DNA of 64,000 nt from Hemibagrus wyckioides (GCF_019097595.1 NC_080716.1:8306640-8370639), one strand, 5' to 3'; positions 1 through 12,058 are shown, numbered from the stretch's first letter. Program-made: numbers and translations. Notes: generated by a model from the letters alone, not told the origin.

Positions 1-75
1 AAAAGGAAAGGAAGTAAAGGCCCAGGAGAGGGACATGAGGAGGAGGAAAGAAGAAAGTCCAGGTCAACAAAGCAG
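1..75 (+). pseudogene. E/K-rich gene, internal exon, copy A (partial)
   Basis: An exon remnant cut by the window edge. It reads as a basic/acidic stretch ending RRKSRSTKQ directly before a GT donor at 76. The same exon is complete on the minus strand at 33999-34127 (copy D), where the VDEE-type start and this KRKG-type end lie in different frames, so this exon class is frameshifted. It resembles the E/K-rich exon at 17101-17295, which ends RRKSGSSKQ. The continuation in A is the terminal exon at 3143-3237; a LINE fills the intron between. I do not recognise the protein. Confidence 0.5.
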
Positions 76-1609
76 GTATGAATATTCTCTCTGAACTTCA
101 GGACCAGTTTCAACACACCGACTGGAGCATGTTTGCCACTCAGGCGACCTGTGGTTCCCACTTGGATATTGAAGGCTACGCTTCCATTTAGGCCATTAGC
201 AACTATAAGCCCATCAACCCTTCACCCTACTGATATCTCCTTTCTCAATGAGTTAAACAACTTCTATGCTCGCTTTGAAAGGGATAATCTGGAGCCAGCA
301 ATCAAAATCGAGCTCCCGGCAGACTTCCAGCCACTCACACTCTCCACTAATGATGTCAGTGGAGTACTAAGCAGGATCAATGCATGGAAAGCTGCAGGGC
401 CTGATGGTGTCCCCGGACGTGTCCTCAGAGCACGTGCTGGGGAGCTGGCGGGGGTCCTTACGGACTTATTCAACCTGTCTCTAGCTATTGTGCCCACCTG
501 CCTTAAGACCACCTCCATCAGAACAGGAGCACGGAGGACACAGTATCCACAGCGCTGCACTCAGTACTCTCTCACGTGGACAATAAAGACACCTATGCCA
601 GAATGCTTTTCCTGGACTTTAGTTCAGCGTTTAACACTGTCATCCCTTCCAAGTTAGTCACCAAACTTGGAGACCTGGGCATCAATGCATCACTATGCAA
701 CTGGCTCCTGGACTTTTTGACCAACAGGCCCCAGCATGTTCGGATGGATCCCCAATGCTCTTCCACCCTCATCCTTGGCACTGGAGTACCTCAAGGCTGT
801 GTGCTGAGTGCTGTGTGGTGTGCTGACAACAACCTGCTGCTCAACACTACAAAGACCAAGGAGCTCATAGTGGACTTCAGGAATGAGAAAGGTGACACAC
901 ACGCACCCATTCATATCAATGGAGAGGTGGTGGACCGTGTCACTAGCTTCAAATTCCTGGGTATCCACATCTCCGAGGATCTCTCCTGGACTACCAACAG
1001 CTCCAGTCTGGTCAAGAAGGCTCACCAGTGCCTCTTCTTCCTGAGGGCTCTGAGGAAGAACCATCTCTCTTCAGACATCCTGGTGAACTTCTACTGTTGC
1101 ACCATCGAGAGCATTCTGACTGGCTGTATCACTGTCTGGTATGGTAACTGCACTGTGTCAGCCCGGAAAGCGCTGCAGAGGGTGGTAAAACCGCCCAACG
1201 CATCATAGGCGTTCCACTTCCTAAGATCGAGGACACTTACAGGAAGCGTTTGAGAGCACTCAAAATCATAAAGGATTTCTCTCACCCTGCCAATAGGCTC
1301 TTTGCCCTCCTGCCTTCTGGGAGGCGCTACAGGAGCCTCCGGACCAAGACAAGCAGGTTTAGGAACAGCTTTTTCCCCACAGCTGTTTCTTTGCTGAACT
1401 CTGCCTCTACCCGATCACTCACACATTGACTGAACACATTATTATCAGGGTATATAACCTTTTCTGTATATAACCCTTTCTGTGTACAGTTCACATATGC
1501 AAATATTTACCATGGTAAACAATATCTTCCTCACTGCATACATCTAAATCATTGCATTCATTGTACATAACTCCTTCTCTGAATACTGTTTACATATTTA
1601 ATTATTTAA

Positions 1610-2470
1610 ATATTAAATAATTAAATAAATAAACGGCTGGATGGCGTGGTCCGGCACTGCTGGGTTCAGCCATGTCTCGGTGAAGCAGAAGAGATTGCAG
1701 TCCCGAATGTCTCTCTGGAACTTTACCCTGGCCCTGAGGTCATCAAGCTTGTTCTCCAGCGACTGGACGTTGGCGAGCAGGATGCTAGGCAGAGGTGTGC
1801 TGTGTGCACGGGCGCTCAGCCTGTTCCTGACGCCGGCTCGTTTCCCTCGGGGCCGCCGCTTTGGGTCGCGTCCTTTGTTCTCCCTCAGGATCTCACTCGG
1901 CCAGCTTGGATCCGGGGTCAAAAACGTCGAATTGTGAGTACATTGTACACCAATAGAAATAAGAGTATCTCTATTGTAACGAACGTACTCCATGATGGAG
2001 AATTAGCCGGTATTACTGTACTGAAACTTAATTTAAAACACAAAAACAAAGAAAAAGTTGTAGGAGCAGTCGTGATGGCAGACAGGCCTCAGGCAGTACG
2101 GGTGGGCAACCATGTCTCACTCTCACTCACCCTCAGCACTGGAGCCCCCCAGGGTTGTGTTCTGAGCCCCCTGCTGTACTCTCTGTACACCTTTGACTGT
2201 GTGGCCACTTCCAGCTCCACCAACATCGTGAAGTTTGCGGACGATACTGTGGTGGTGGGCCTGATCTCCAATAACGACGAGACGGCCTACCTAGAGGAGA
2301 TTAAAAACCTGGTGCCAGGTCAACAATCTCCTCCTGAACGTCAGCAAGACTAAGGAGCTGATAGTGGACTTTAGCACAAAGCAGGAGAGGAATTACCAGC
2401 CCCTCACCATCAACGGGACCCCAGTGGAGAGAGTGGACAGTTTCCGTTACCTAGGTGTCTACATCACGCA

Positions 2471-2545
<75 letters not shown>

Positions 2546-2740
2546 TATTTTTTGTGTTTGTTTTTATACTTTTATATTTTTACACTTTTATATCTGTTAC
2601 ACTTTTTCTTTTACACATTTTCTTTCTATTCTTTCCTCTTTTATGTAAGACAGTCGTAAAAAGCATTTCACTACATGTCGTATTATGTATGATTTCGTAT
2701 GTGACAAATAAAATTTGAATATGAATTTGAATTTGATTTA
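1610..2740. mobile_element. Nested LINE fragments inside the first LINE's tail
   Basis: A composite insertion absent from the sister copy, where the flanks meet near 32270. The minus strand at 1993-1613 encodes a LINE endonuclease start (LLANVQSLENKLDDLRAR, then CFTETWLNP). The plus strand at about 2085-2480 encodes a reverse-transcriptase piece with GAPQGCVLSPLLYSL and the catalytic FADD box (near 2235-2250), running on to VDSFRYLGVYITQD. The latter is cut by a TA microsatellite, then a T-rich 3' UTR ends in an AATTTGAA-type tail near 2715-2740. At least two LINE insertions are present, one in each orientation. Confidence 0.75.
2473..2549. repeat. (TA)n microsatellite
   Basis: About 77 bp of nearly pure TA repeat lies immediately after the reverse-transcriptase piece. 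It probably expanded inside the element and can form cruciform DNA. Confidence 0.95.
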
Positions 2741-2975
2741 TTTTCATGGTATACAATACCTTCTTTATTGCACCGCCTATAATCATTTGCTCATTTGCAC
2801 TCATTGTATTTACCTCCCTCTGTATACTGTATATATACTGTTTATATATGCAAATTATTTATTTGTTTATATACTGATTATATATGCTAATTATTTGCAC
2901 TGCGAGAATGCACTTCTGGTTAGATGCTAACTGTATTTCGTTGCCTTGTACCCACATGTGCATTGACAATAAAGT

Positions 2976-3001
2976 TGAATCGAATCGAATCGAATCGAAT
3001 C
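2976..3001 (+). repeat. (GAATC)n LINE tail
   Basis: Five GAATC units close the LINE 3' end, as in the inverted copy at 31979-32001. They mark the 3' boundary of the insertion. Confidence 0.9.
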
Positions 3002-3142
3002 TTAATATCATGTCATGATGTCAGTAATGTACCTGGAGATCTGCTGATATTAAATTAATGAGGAATTGAAGTGCAACATTTTATCTGTGTCAATGAATAC
3101 AATCTAAACATTACACCACATTTAAAATGCTAATTTTTTTAG

Positions 3143-3237
3143 AAGTGGATGAGGCTGAAAACATGGTTCAGGAAGAAGCTGAGGATGAAGCTGTAGAAAG
3201 CAAGCCAGGCGATGCTCAACCAGAGAGCAGAAAATAA
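3143..3237 (+). CDS. E/K-rich gene, terminal exon, copy A
   Basis: A 95 nt last exon that follows a T-rich tract and an AG acceptor (3141-3142). It reads VDEAENMVQEEAEDEAV, then ESKPGDAQPESRK and a TAA stop. The first two nucleotides complete a GAA codon, so the exon needs a phase-1 donor upstream. The same exon occurs at 17423-17517, 45579-45673, 31836-31742 (minus) and 60734-60610 (minus, stop lost). The protein family is unknown to me. The charged, low-complexity sequence suggests a disordered, possibly nuclear protein, which is inference only. The gene converges on the mitoguardin-like gene, whose stop codon is at 5419-5421. Confidence 0.5.
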
Positions 3238-5200
3238 AGAAATTACCTGTCAACCAAGAAACAGCTTTTATATTAAACATCTGAAGATAAATTCTTAAAA
3301 ATAGACTTTTTTGTTGTTGTTACTGCTAATAAAATAAAAAATAAAAAACTGTTAAATTTCACTTGGCTCAATAATGGCTTTCATTTCCTCTGGAGTTACT
3401 GCACAGCTCTTTATATCTACTGCTCATAGATCACTTCTTAAGCAGTGAATTCCTAAAGATTAATAAATAAAAACGATCATTTTAATAAGAACAGCTTAAC
3501 TAAAACTGTGAAAATTGTGGTATTCACAGTGAATCTCCTTTATGATAATCCATCCGAGTGTCCCACACATTCATCTCATCAACCTCAGGATCAGACTTTA
3601 CTGTCTAAGTACTGTCTTACTGTCTTTGTGAAACAACACACACACACACACATTATAATACTTCTTCTTCTTAATACTCTATTCAATAAACTTTCCATGA
3701 GGAGTGATTATTTCTGCACATGCACTTTTATAGCAGCTTTATATAATACAAGGTCCTCTGAAGGTATTCTGAATTGTTCATTTCAACATCTTTTTTCTGT
3801 TGTTTTATCAAGCAGCTTGGAACTGCAACAATAGTAAATCAAGAATGAAGCAGAAGTAAAGAATGTCACTTTTTATTTCTTTGTGGTTATTGGTCAGATG
3901 GATACTGTTGAAATGTGTCTAACAGACAGTTATACAGGGATAAATCTGCATTATGCAGTCTGTAGGCCTAAGACAAGATAAAGAGTACATAATTGTCTAT
4001 GGAAAGAGAACAAGCTATTCAGGTGGTAAAAGAAAATACTGGTTTATTACCCAAAAGAAAATAAGAACATGAATGAATTAAATAACATGGAATAATGTTT
4101 TTTAACATGAATAAAATTTTACAAAATATTACATTTATTAAAAAGGATAGGTTAATAATAATGATATAATATCCATCTCATATACTTTTTCCAGGATTAC
4201 ATGTCACAAACATTGCCTCTTTATGATCTGAGTAAGAGTTTCTCCCACATAATACACAAGTGATTGTTGCTCCCTGGTTTTATTTATTGATGAAGACTCT
4301 ATGCCAAGATTACAGAGTATTACACAGATTTTAAATTATTACACAGTAGAGGTGTATCTAAAGGGCAGGCCAGGAAGTCGGGGTGTCCGGCAACGAGGGT
4401 GCAGCTCCGGTATCAACTAAATCTAGAGAGAGAGAGAGAGAAAGAGAGAGGGGAAGAGAGAAAGAGAGCATTTAACTTACATGGCTGTAGTGAAGACAGG
4501 AGAGGATGGGAACAGAAAGAGACTTCCTATGACACTGACTTGTGTTTACCACTGACTCAAAAATCATGAGCAGTACACTGACCCTTTCTCTGGTCAGCAT
4601 GATACCTCATGTAGAAAAGGTGGGGAACAGGTTGAAGGCCTTATCCTATTATTTACATTACTAGGAATACCAATTAATGATAATTACCTCATGTTTTTTA
4701 TTTATACCACACCCCAGTAACTGTATAGTGTATTGTAAGACCTTCATCTTGTTTTATCACTTCAATGTGGAGCTCCATTCTTTTCTGCCATTGTGTTCAT
4801 GCTTGTGTTTTTAGATTAAATAATATATTATATAATACATAAATACATTATATAATATAAAATGCTATTTTTTACATTTTAGTGAACCATTTAAAGATTG
4901 TGAAATTCTTTAAAAAGGATCTGTATATAAGTGAAAAATTCATTTTGTGTTGCTTTTTAAAGGAAAAATATACAGACATACTGATGACTAAAAATACTCA
5001 GAATGAGACTGAAATAGGAACAAATATAAAAATTTATTAAAATAAAGCATATAAGCACTATACAGATATAAGTTTATTTACAATCAATTCTACTTATCTA
5101 TTTATGAACTATAGGGTATTTATGGGAATGGGAGAGTGGGACAGGAATAGAGGGATAGATTAATAAGGGATGATTATTAAGGGATAAGGGATCTTAAGAT
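3238..5200. other. Convergent intergenic spacer of module M1
   Basis: No gene was found. It contains a short (CA)n at 3636-3652, a (GA)n-rich stretch at 4427-4470 and AT-rich DNA. A 470 bp block (about 4010-4482) is shared with M3 (59425-59878) but missing from M2 at about 30960. The putative poly(A) signal of the minus-strand gene (AATAAA on the complement) lies near 5033-5038. Confidence 0.7.
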
Positions 5201-5418
5201 AGGGTTAAGCCCTTCTTCAGTCCTGGGGTTCACTGTACAACCTGTAGGAAAAAAAAGAGATTTTAAAAATATCACATTAATCTAAAATAGAAATAAAATT
5301 AATTCATACTCACGTATGGAGAGCCTGAGCAATGTAGGAAAAAGAAGTGAGAGAAAAGAAGAAATATGAAATGAAACAGAGGAAGAAAAGATGAAGAGGG
5401 CAAAGGGAAAGACATTGC

Positions 5419-8400
5419 TCAGAGCTTCTCCAAAATGTTCATCATCTGCTGGATGTTCTGCTGGACGAGAATCTGAACTATGGAGGCTAAGGCTGCTGGG
5501 TTGCTGTAGAGCTCCAGAGGCTGAGTGAACAGTACTTCAAAAAGCTGTGTAAGGTGATCCTATTGACAAATGACACACAGATTCAACATAGTGTCACTGA
5601 GTTTAAGGTACAATCCTGAGAATTTGTGTATCGTGGCATCAGAAGATATTGGAACACTTACAATAAGCACTTTGAAGTACAGCTCTCCCGCAGGCTCCCA
5701 CACGTCTATATCCCACATGCTGATGAGCTGAAGCAGGCGCTCCAAGAATCCTCCCTTAAACTTTAGAAAAGAAAGACAACAGATTTCATTAATGCCATGT
5801 TTTATCAGGATTAAAAAATAAGGGAAAACAAAATGAGGTAAAATAGACCATGTTCTGAAACTTAAATCTCCTGATGAGACACTTACTAGCTGAGGTGTTG
5901 AGCCATTTTTAAAGAAGCCGAAGAGAATCAGCTCATAAAAAATATCCAGGAAGTTGTAGTGGTAGACCTGCACAGAGGAGTAAAGGTACAAAAAGAAATT
6001 AGCTTCACATATTGACGTTCAGTTTTCTATATTATCAAAATCTTTTCTGTTTAAACATCTGTCATTTCACACAGGCGTTTATTAGCTTACATCGGGCCCG
6101 GAGAGCTCTGCTTTAATCGAATCCTGATATGAAGGCGTCCTCAGGAATCGAATCAGGGCCTCGTATGCCAACTGCACACCAACTACATCCTGTTCAAACA
6201 AACAAGAAAATCTCTGTAACTCACTTTGGCTATGACTGAGTAACTGAAAGGATGTTCATCACAAAAATCAAACAGTCTTTCATCATTCTAAAGTCACCTG
6301 GTTGTTAGCTGCTGCCAGTCGCATAACAATCCTTTTTCCCACCACGAACAAGAAGTCCTGGATGTGGATGCTGGCAAGCAAAGTCTGAATATAAGACAGC
6401 ACACGATATACGTTAAAGCAGAGTGGACTTTATCTGCGCAATAACAGCAGCTGAAGAAAGGTTTTACTCACAGCGAACGCCTCACGGACAGCGGGCACCT
6501 TCAGGCCGAAGTCAGTCACCCCTCTTTCTAAGAGATGGCAGCTAAGGAAGAAGAGATGTAAATGCTTAGTGTGTGTTAAACATACAATACACTATTACAT
6601 CAATAAACAGTGAATAGGATCGTACCAAATAAAGGGCACCTCCATCTCCACCTCCTCCTCATTCTCCTGCAATCCGAATCATTAAATCATTAAAACTCAC
6701 ACAGTAAATTTTACAGGATCCGAATCAGGGGAATAGCAACATATGTAGATACACATCAGATCTGAAGCTCGGAATTACCTCAGAGTCGTTCTGGTCATAC
6801 TCCCAGGTGGAGGTGTACAGCTGCCCATCTCCAGCCACATACAGGTAATCGCAGGTTACCGTTTTAACGGTTTTGTGCTGAATAAAAAAAATATATTGTT
6901 ACTGCAGACAAATAAAAGTACATCTGACAAAATTCCAAAAGTTACTAACTACAATATACACTTCATGACAGTGCAATAAATTTACCGTGTTATAATGTGG
7001 CACGATGAACGATGTCTCCACTCGGTTACAGGAGATGAACTCTGTAACCCTCCCAGATTCAGACTTAAAAGAACAATTTAAAGTGAACACAATTAGTCAC
7101 TGCAATTAGCAAAAGTTTCCTAATGCCACAACGAATAATCCCTTACCTGTATGCCAGAGAAACAATCCTCTATGGTGGTGTGATAAGGGAATCCCTGCAA
7201 ATGACAAATAGATGGAACTCAAGATCTATTTCACAAATGTGAGCATCTAATAATCATCAAGGTCAATTCTCTTCCTCAGAATAATCAAGTCTGTGATTAC
7301 CAGGTGAGTCAAGCAGTGTGTCGTGGTGGTTTTAAACCAACACAGACGACTCTGTGGGCCCCTTATCATCCCCAAGAAGTAGGACTTCATGTCCACTGAC
7401 TGGAAATAGAGAAACAAAACTAGACATCAGAACTTGTAAAGAAGGGTGTTTGTGTGTTTGTATCTCAGTTGCTGCACTGTAGAATACCTTAAACTGGGAG
7501 ATGGAGGGGTCTGAAGAGAGGAACTGTATGTTTCGGTGGGCGCTGATCAGCTCACCAGCATCGAGTGGCTGTGTAAAGAAAAGCAGGAAGATCGTGAATG
7601 CTTCTGATCATAGCAGCTTCATACTAATATTCTATAGCTTTCCTTAAAGCTCTGGTTACCAGAAAAACAGGTGAAGAGTCTTGGTCTTCTTCAATAGGCA
7701 GCAGCTGAACAGTTGGCTCAACAACCTTAAAACACACAAACAAAATTAGTCACCGCAATTACCATAATTTTACAATGCCACAATGAATAGTCCCTTACCT
7801 GAATGCCAGTGAATCTCCCCTCATAGCTGGTATAATAAGGGAATCCCTGCAAATGACAATTAGATGAAGTTCAAGAACCACATTTCAACAAAATGCTAAA
7901 AACCATGTCAATTTAAAAATGTCCATTCCCTTCACCAGAGTAATAAAGACTGTGATTACCTCGAGAGTCAAGCAGCATGTCTCTGCGGTGTCAAAGTAGT
8001 AGAGCCGACTCTCTGGACCCCTTATCATTCCAGCTATGTCTCTTCTAATGTCCACTGGCTAGAAATAGAGAAACAAAAGTAAACATTAGAACTTGTAAAG
8101 AAGGGTGTTTGTGTGTTTGTATCTCAGCTGCAGCACTGTAGAATACCCCAGACTGGGAGAGGGAGGAGTCTGCAGACATGCACTGGACATCGCGGCAGGC
8201 GTTGTTCGGCTCATCAGCATCGAGCGGCTGTGAAATGGAGAGCATGAAGATCATAAGTGCTTCTTATCAAATCAGATTCATACTAACATTCTTTACAGTA
8301 AACACAACCTTGTAAAATCTATTGATTGGTTTTAGTAAATAAATGAATGATTTGTTTACCAGAATGACAGCTGAAGGCTCGTCCTGAGGTTCGGGGGGCA

Positions 8401-8433
8401 GAAGCTGCAGGATTGGCTCAACGACCTTAACGT

Positions 8434-8469
<36 letters not shown>

Positions 8470-9782
8470 AGACAAAAGTGACCTACAGGTTTCAAATGAA
8501 GTTAAATATTACTATTTATCAGACACATACCTGGAGGACAGAGGGAGTACCTACTGATTCCCCCAGCACATCCACAGGCTCTGTAATAAAATCACTTTTA
8601 TGGGACTCAGAATTCTGACTCTTCAATTACACAACATCAAACTTTCCTATTAATGCTTAATAACCTGTCAAGTTTGATAATTAGTTAACTTGTGAAGAAA
8701 CAGACAAATTGTAGCAGTCAGATTGTGTAAATTCACTGTACATGTGAACTGATTAAACTCTCTAAAACCTCCTGCCCCTATCCACCACCCAAATCTATAC
8801 AAATATTATACTGTGTAATTATTAAAACTGAGTTCATCAAGCTAACTAGCTTCATACTCACTATGATATTGTGTAAATAAAATGATTAGTGAAGTTCTCT
8901 AGGTAGATAACATACACCTGTAACCAAGCCCTTTAGGAGAGCTGATTAATCAGTAGTCTAAACATGATTTAGTGTAAAACCAGTAGTCAGGGTTGTTAAA
9001 AGTCACTTTTTAATGGGGATGAATATTATATTGTAGAAATAAATGAAATTCTCGTTGTTCAAGCTCATCAACTCGGTTCAGGATTTTAGTGTCTTTAAAC
9101 CAACAGCCAAGTTCGCTAGCAGCTTAACTAACATTAGGCTAAACATTATATTTATATTATATTTACCAATTAATTGCGTAATAATTACAACAAATAGACA
9201 GGTTCTCTAGAGCTTGAGAATATGATAAGTTGTAGATATGATTAGTCCAACTATTACAGTGTCATTTAAATCGCTAAAAATCGGCTAAAGTCTGTTAGCG
9301 CGCTAGCTGGAGAATCACAAGGCTAAGCATGATTTAGTGTAAAACCAGTAGCCAGGGCTGTTAAAAGTGACCTACTAACAGGGTAAATTATTCATTGTAG
9401 AAATAAAATACATTCTTGAACCAAGTTTAAGGACTTTATTGTGTAATTTAAACCAGTAGCCAAGTTCGCTAGCACGATAACTAGCATGAGGCTAATTGTT
9501 AGCAGTAGATGAGGTCGCTTGTTAGCTACATAACATTAGACTGTAACACTGTACCTTCTACTGGATTCATTGTAAAATCAGTGAGACATTAAAGTCACGA
9601 GGTAGGATAAAGCTCCTCCTACCTTGAGGAAGCTCAGTGTGGTCAGGAGGAGCTCTTTCTGTCCGGAGGCTGCGGTAAATGAAGTATCCCGCACCGGCAG
9701 ACAGAGTGACCAGACCCGCAGCACAGGCGATCTCACCCAGAGTCCAGTTCTTCAGTCCCTGAAGAAATCCTCGGATAGACAT
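5419..9782 (-). CDS. Mitoguardin (MIGA/FAM73)-like protein, copy 1, 19 coding exons, apparently intact
   Basis: Spliced CDS of 1593 nt (530 aa). Exons, 5' to 3': 9782-9623, 8580-8531, 8425-8360, 8227-8147, 8058-7960, 7846-7799, 7725-7660, 7568-7488, 7399-7301, 7194-7147, 7063-6986, 6877-6779, 6666-6626, 6541-6472, 6384-6298, 6189-6091, 5967-5887, 5760-5662, 5559-5419. All have GT-AG borders and agreeing phases. Residues about 15-37 form one hydrophobic membrane segment followed by RSLRTER, as expected for an outer-mitochondrial-membrane anchor. Exons 3-6 and 7-10 are an internal duplication of identical exon lengths (22/27/33/16 codons). From exon 14 on the order VREAF..LL, DFLFVVGKR, AYEALIRFL, AEL.GPDV, NFLDI..ELILFGFF and a C-terminal LYFKVLI..LTQLFE resembles the C-terminal part of mitoguardins, which promote mitochondrial fusion and contact. 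The family call rests on remembered motif order. It is divergent and could be a fish-specific paralogue. A non-coding 3' UTR exon probably lies near 5200-5245. Confidence 0.68.
8800..9500 (-). repeat. Diverged tandem duplication inside intron 1
   Basis: Two blocks about 360 bp apart repeat the same series. A TGATTTAGTGTAAAACCAGTAG motif occurs near 8965 and again near 9329, followed by similar TTAAAAGT and TGTAGAAATAAA runs and a CAAGTTCGCTAGC motif (near 9108 and 9464). All three gene copies contain it, so it predates the triplication. No coding potential was seen. Confidence 0.65.
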
Positions 9783-10060
9783 GGTGTGGTCAGAAGTCCT
9801 TCGTTGAAAGTCGCTGGTTGTAGAGTTGACTTGTAGAGTTGTAGATCTGTAGAGTTGTGGTGATGGAGACGATGTTTATCTGTTGCCACGCAGAAACTCA
9901 ATGCAGGTTTTGACTTGAAACTACTCGATGAACGCGTCATCACCATGGAGACAGTTTAAATACAAATAAACCACTCTACAGCAGCGATGACGCAGATGAC
10001 GTCAAAGATGAAGAGATGCGACCCCACGTGCGGATTGGGGTCACGGAGATGATGATGATG
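9783..10060 (-). promoter_or_regulatory. Putative promoter/5' UTR of mitoguardin-like copy 1
   Basis: Upstream of the ATG (reading the minus strand) lie a perfect palindromic CRE (TGACGTCA, 9997-10004), a CACGTG E-box (10025-10030) and a CCAAT box (complement of 10034-10038). All three sites recur in the same order before copies 2 and 3. The 5' UTR carries repeated ACTCTACA-like words. The sites suggest CREB/ATF and bHLH (USF/MYC-like) input; this is motif-based inference. Confidence 0.55.
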
Positions 10061-10066
10061 ATGATG

Positions 10067-10111
<45 letters not shown>

Positions 10112-10140
10112 GTTAGTCTTGTTATCGTCACTATTTATCA
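10050..10140. repeat. (GAT)n/(TTA)n microsatellite at the arm end
   Basis: A short GAT run and then about 42 bp of TTA repeat. Homology with the inverted arm at 25300-25380 fades just beyond it, so it marks the breakpoint of the inverted duplication. Confidence 0.85.
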
Positions 10141-10386
10141 TTATTATTATTAGTGTGATTGCGTCAGCTAGAGTGAGTGAAGAGGTTTGTTTTTTTTAAT
10201 TCGTATCGTCTTTTAACTGACATTTAAGCAGAGCGCACACGCTGGTTCTTTTAGACTTCATATTTTAACTTTAGTTTGTGTTTATTATTCGATAATTTTT
10301 TGCAATAGCTTTATAGATAATAGATCATTTTTGAAATAACTTTTGGAGTATTATAATCATGTGCTGTGAGTAACCTTAATTTTTAG

Positions 10387-11007
10387 GAGGATTTGGAACA
10401 TTATACCGCCCCAGGTAAGAGCTGTTTTTTGTTTAAATCCATGCCTCGATGTGTATCATGTATTGATAAGTGTTATAAATAAACAAAAAAATTATACATC
10501 ATAGTGTACTGGTATTATTCATCATAGTGTACTGGTATTATTCATCTCAGTATATTACATCTGAAATATCTCACCTAAACTCTTTACCCACTGCTTAAAT
10601 TTTACTGCCATATATGTAGACTGTTAATGTATATTTTTTTCATCATGTTTTAGTCATACTGGCGCAAGCTGGTGCTGTTTCCATCGAGCCCAGCACTTTT
10701 ATCAAGCACACCGAACCCACATTCGGACCCTGGACATGGACCCTGGAGCCTCAGCAACCAGCACTCCCCAGCCCAGCAGCACTCCACCCTACGTGATGGT
10801 CCATCAACCAAGCCGTGTTCCTCCAACAGCATTTCAACCACCTGTGCCATGTCAACCACGTGCATACATTAAGTGAAGGCTGACACTTGCGGAAAGTGTG
10901 GTCGTTCTAGGACATCAGCAACTGGACATAGCCAGGACAAGGCCAGAATTTATTGTCCAGTGACAGAGACGAAACAGCAGTTGCTCAAAAAAATAAAGAA
11001 AATATAG
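10387..11007 (+). pseudogene. Proline-rich / CCHC zinc-binding protein remnant, frameshifted
   Basis: A 28 nt exon-like piece (10387-10414, AG before and GTAAGA after) and a larger exon following AG at 10653. One frame reads a Ser/Pro-rich tract (ATSTPQPSSTPPYVMVHQPS, then VPPTAFQPPVP) up to a stop at 10872-10874. Shifting by one base continues as ADTCGKCGRSRTSATGHSQ and ..IYCP, a C-x2-C..H..C pattern as in small zinc knuckles, then a stop near 11007. A single-base deletion at the junction would explain this. The family resembles multicopy zinc-binding ORFs of fish genomes, but I cannot name it. It is absent from the second tandem unit. Confidence 0.45.
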
Positions 11008-11490
11008 ATTATGTTGCATATAGTGCTTGTATTCTTACAAAGTATTTTATTGTATTTTATATTTCAACATTTGATGTTTAAATAGTATTTTTCTGTTTTG
11101 TTTATAGTTTAATATATTGCTATTTTATAATTTGTCACTTGTATTTATTATTAGGGTACATGTATTAAATAATGTATTATTTGAATTGTATTTGCTCATT
11201 ATTCAACTGCTGCTATACGTACTGTATTATCTCTTTGCACTGTCTTTTGTCTTGCACTGTTAGCACCAAGTTGCACACAATGTACTTCATGAAGCTAGGA
11301 CAGCTTACTTTCCGTCCTTAGCTCTGTGTTTTGTAATTATGTTATGTTGTTTATGTAGCACCAGGGTCCTGGAGGAACGTGGTCTCATTTCACTGTGTAC
11401 TGCATCAGCTATATGTGGTCAAAAGGACAATAAAAGATTCTTGACCTGACTTGAATGTATTCTTTGTTTTATCATTATAAGTTTATTTAG
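11008..11490 (+). mobile_element. LINE 3' tail remnant
   Basis: AT-rich DNA, then from about 11230 a typical fish LINE 3' UTR: TTGCACTGTCTTTTGTCTTGC, ..CACCAGGGTCCTGGAGGAACG, ..ATTTCACTGTGTACTGC, ending GGACAATAAAAGATTCTTGAC near 11445. No reverse-transcriptase ORF is attached. Confidence 0.6.
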
Positions 11491-11494
11491 GTGT

Positions 11495-12058
11495 GTGCTT
11501 CAACATATATATTTAATAATATAAATATTGGTAGTTTTTTGTTCATAGATTTCTATACTTTGTTAGTATTTTATAATAATTTATCACTTATGTATATTGT
11601 TATGGTGTGTGTCTTGTGCTGTATTCTTATCTATGTAAAATAAAAAAAGACAATATTTCTAACAGTACGTACTGAGCCATATTTTACAGATAATTAAATA
11701 ATCAAAGTCAACTAACTACACAGGAGTTAGAACTTGACTCATTTTGACAGCAGGAAGGTTTCTGTAGACTAACAGTTGCCATTTCTAAACTGAATTAAAT
11801 TATATTAATTAATTTAATCCTTGTCTGAAGTGGGATTCGGTCGGTCTGGGTCGGTGTGGATGGGAGGGGGACTTATTTTTAGCACATATTTTTAAAAAAA
11901 TTACAAAACAGGTGCATATGAATCACACGTGGCACTCTGTCTCTCCTTTGCTTTCTTCCTTTCTTTCTCTTCTTCTCTTTTTTCTCTTTTCTTCTCTTTT
12001 TTCTTCCTTCCCCTCCTTTTCCTTTCTTCCCCACCCGAAACAGACTATGGTTCCCCAG
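11495..12058 (+). repeat. Unclassified ~570 bp dispersed repeat, copy 1
   Basis: The same block occurs at 15175-15748, 43425-43998 and, inverted, 62445-62890. It begins in an AT-rich TTAATAATATAAATATTGG motif, passes a GTGTGGATGGGAGGGGGACTT box and a long CT-rich tract (11938-12033), and ends CCGAAACAGACTATGGTTCC. On its complement CGGCTCGAATCCC resembles a Pol III B box in the other copies, but no A box was found. It may be a SINE or the end of a DNA element. Confidence 0.6.

Larger units (their letters stand above)
79..3001 (+). mobile_element. L2/Rex1-type LINE, internally deleted, with a nested insertion
   Basis: A decayed non-LTR retrotransposon. Reverse-transcriptase pieces are readable: [14 protein letters not shown] near 615-655, GVPQGCVLS near 785-810, and the C-terminal part ([12 protein letters not shown] near 955-990, then TVWYGNC). 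The sequence jumps from the PQGCVLS motif to the residues just after the FADD catalytic box, so the RT core is missing. The copy at 31975-33996 shares that deletion, so the element was already defective before duplication. Relative to that copy, A has also lost about 270 bp near 187 and about 165 bp near 510. The 3' tail ends in (GAATC)n at 2976-3001. It sits in an intron of the E/K-rich gene; B and E keep the empty site. Confidence 0.8.

Noticed and set aside
9956..10141. Poly-Asn/His ORF
   Set aside because: Translation of the (TTA)n and (GAT)n microsatellites.
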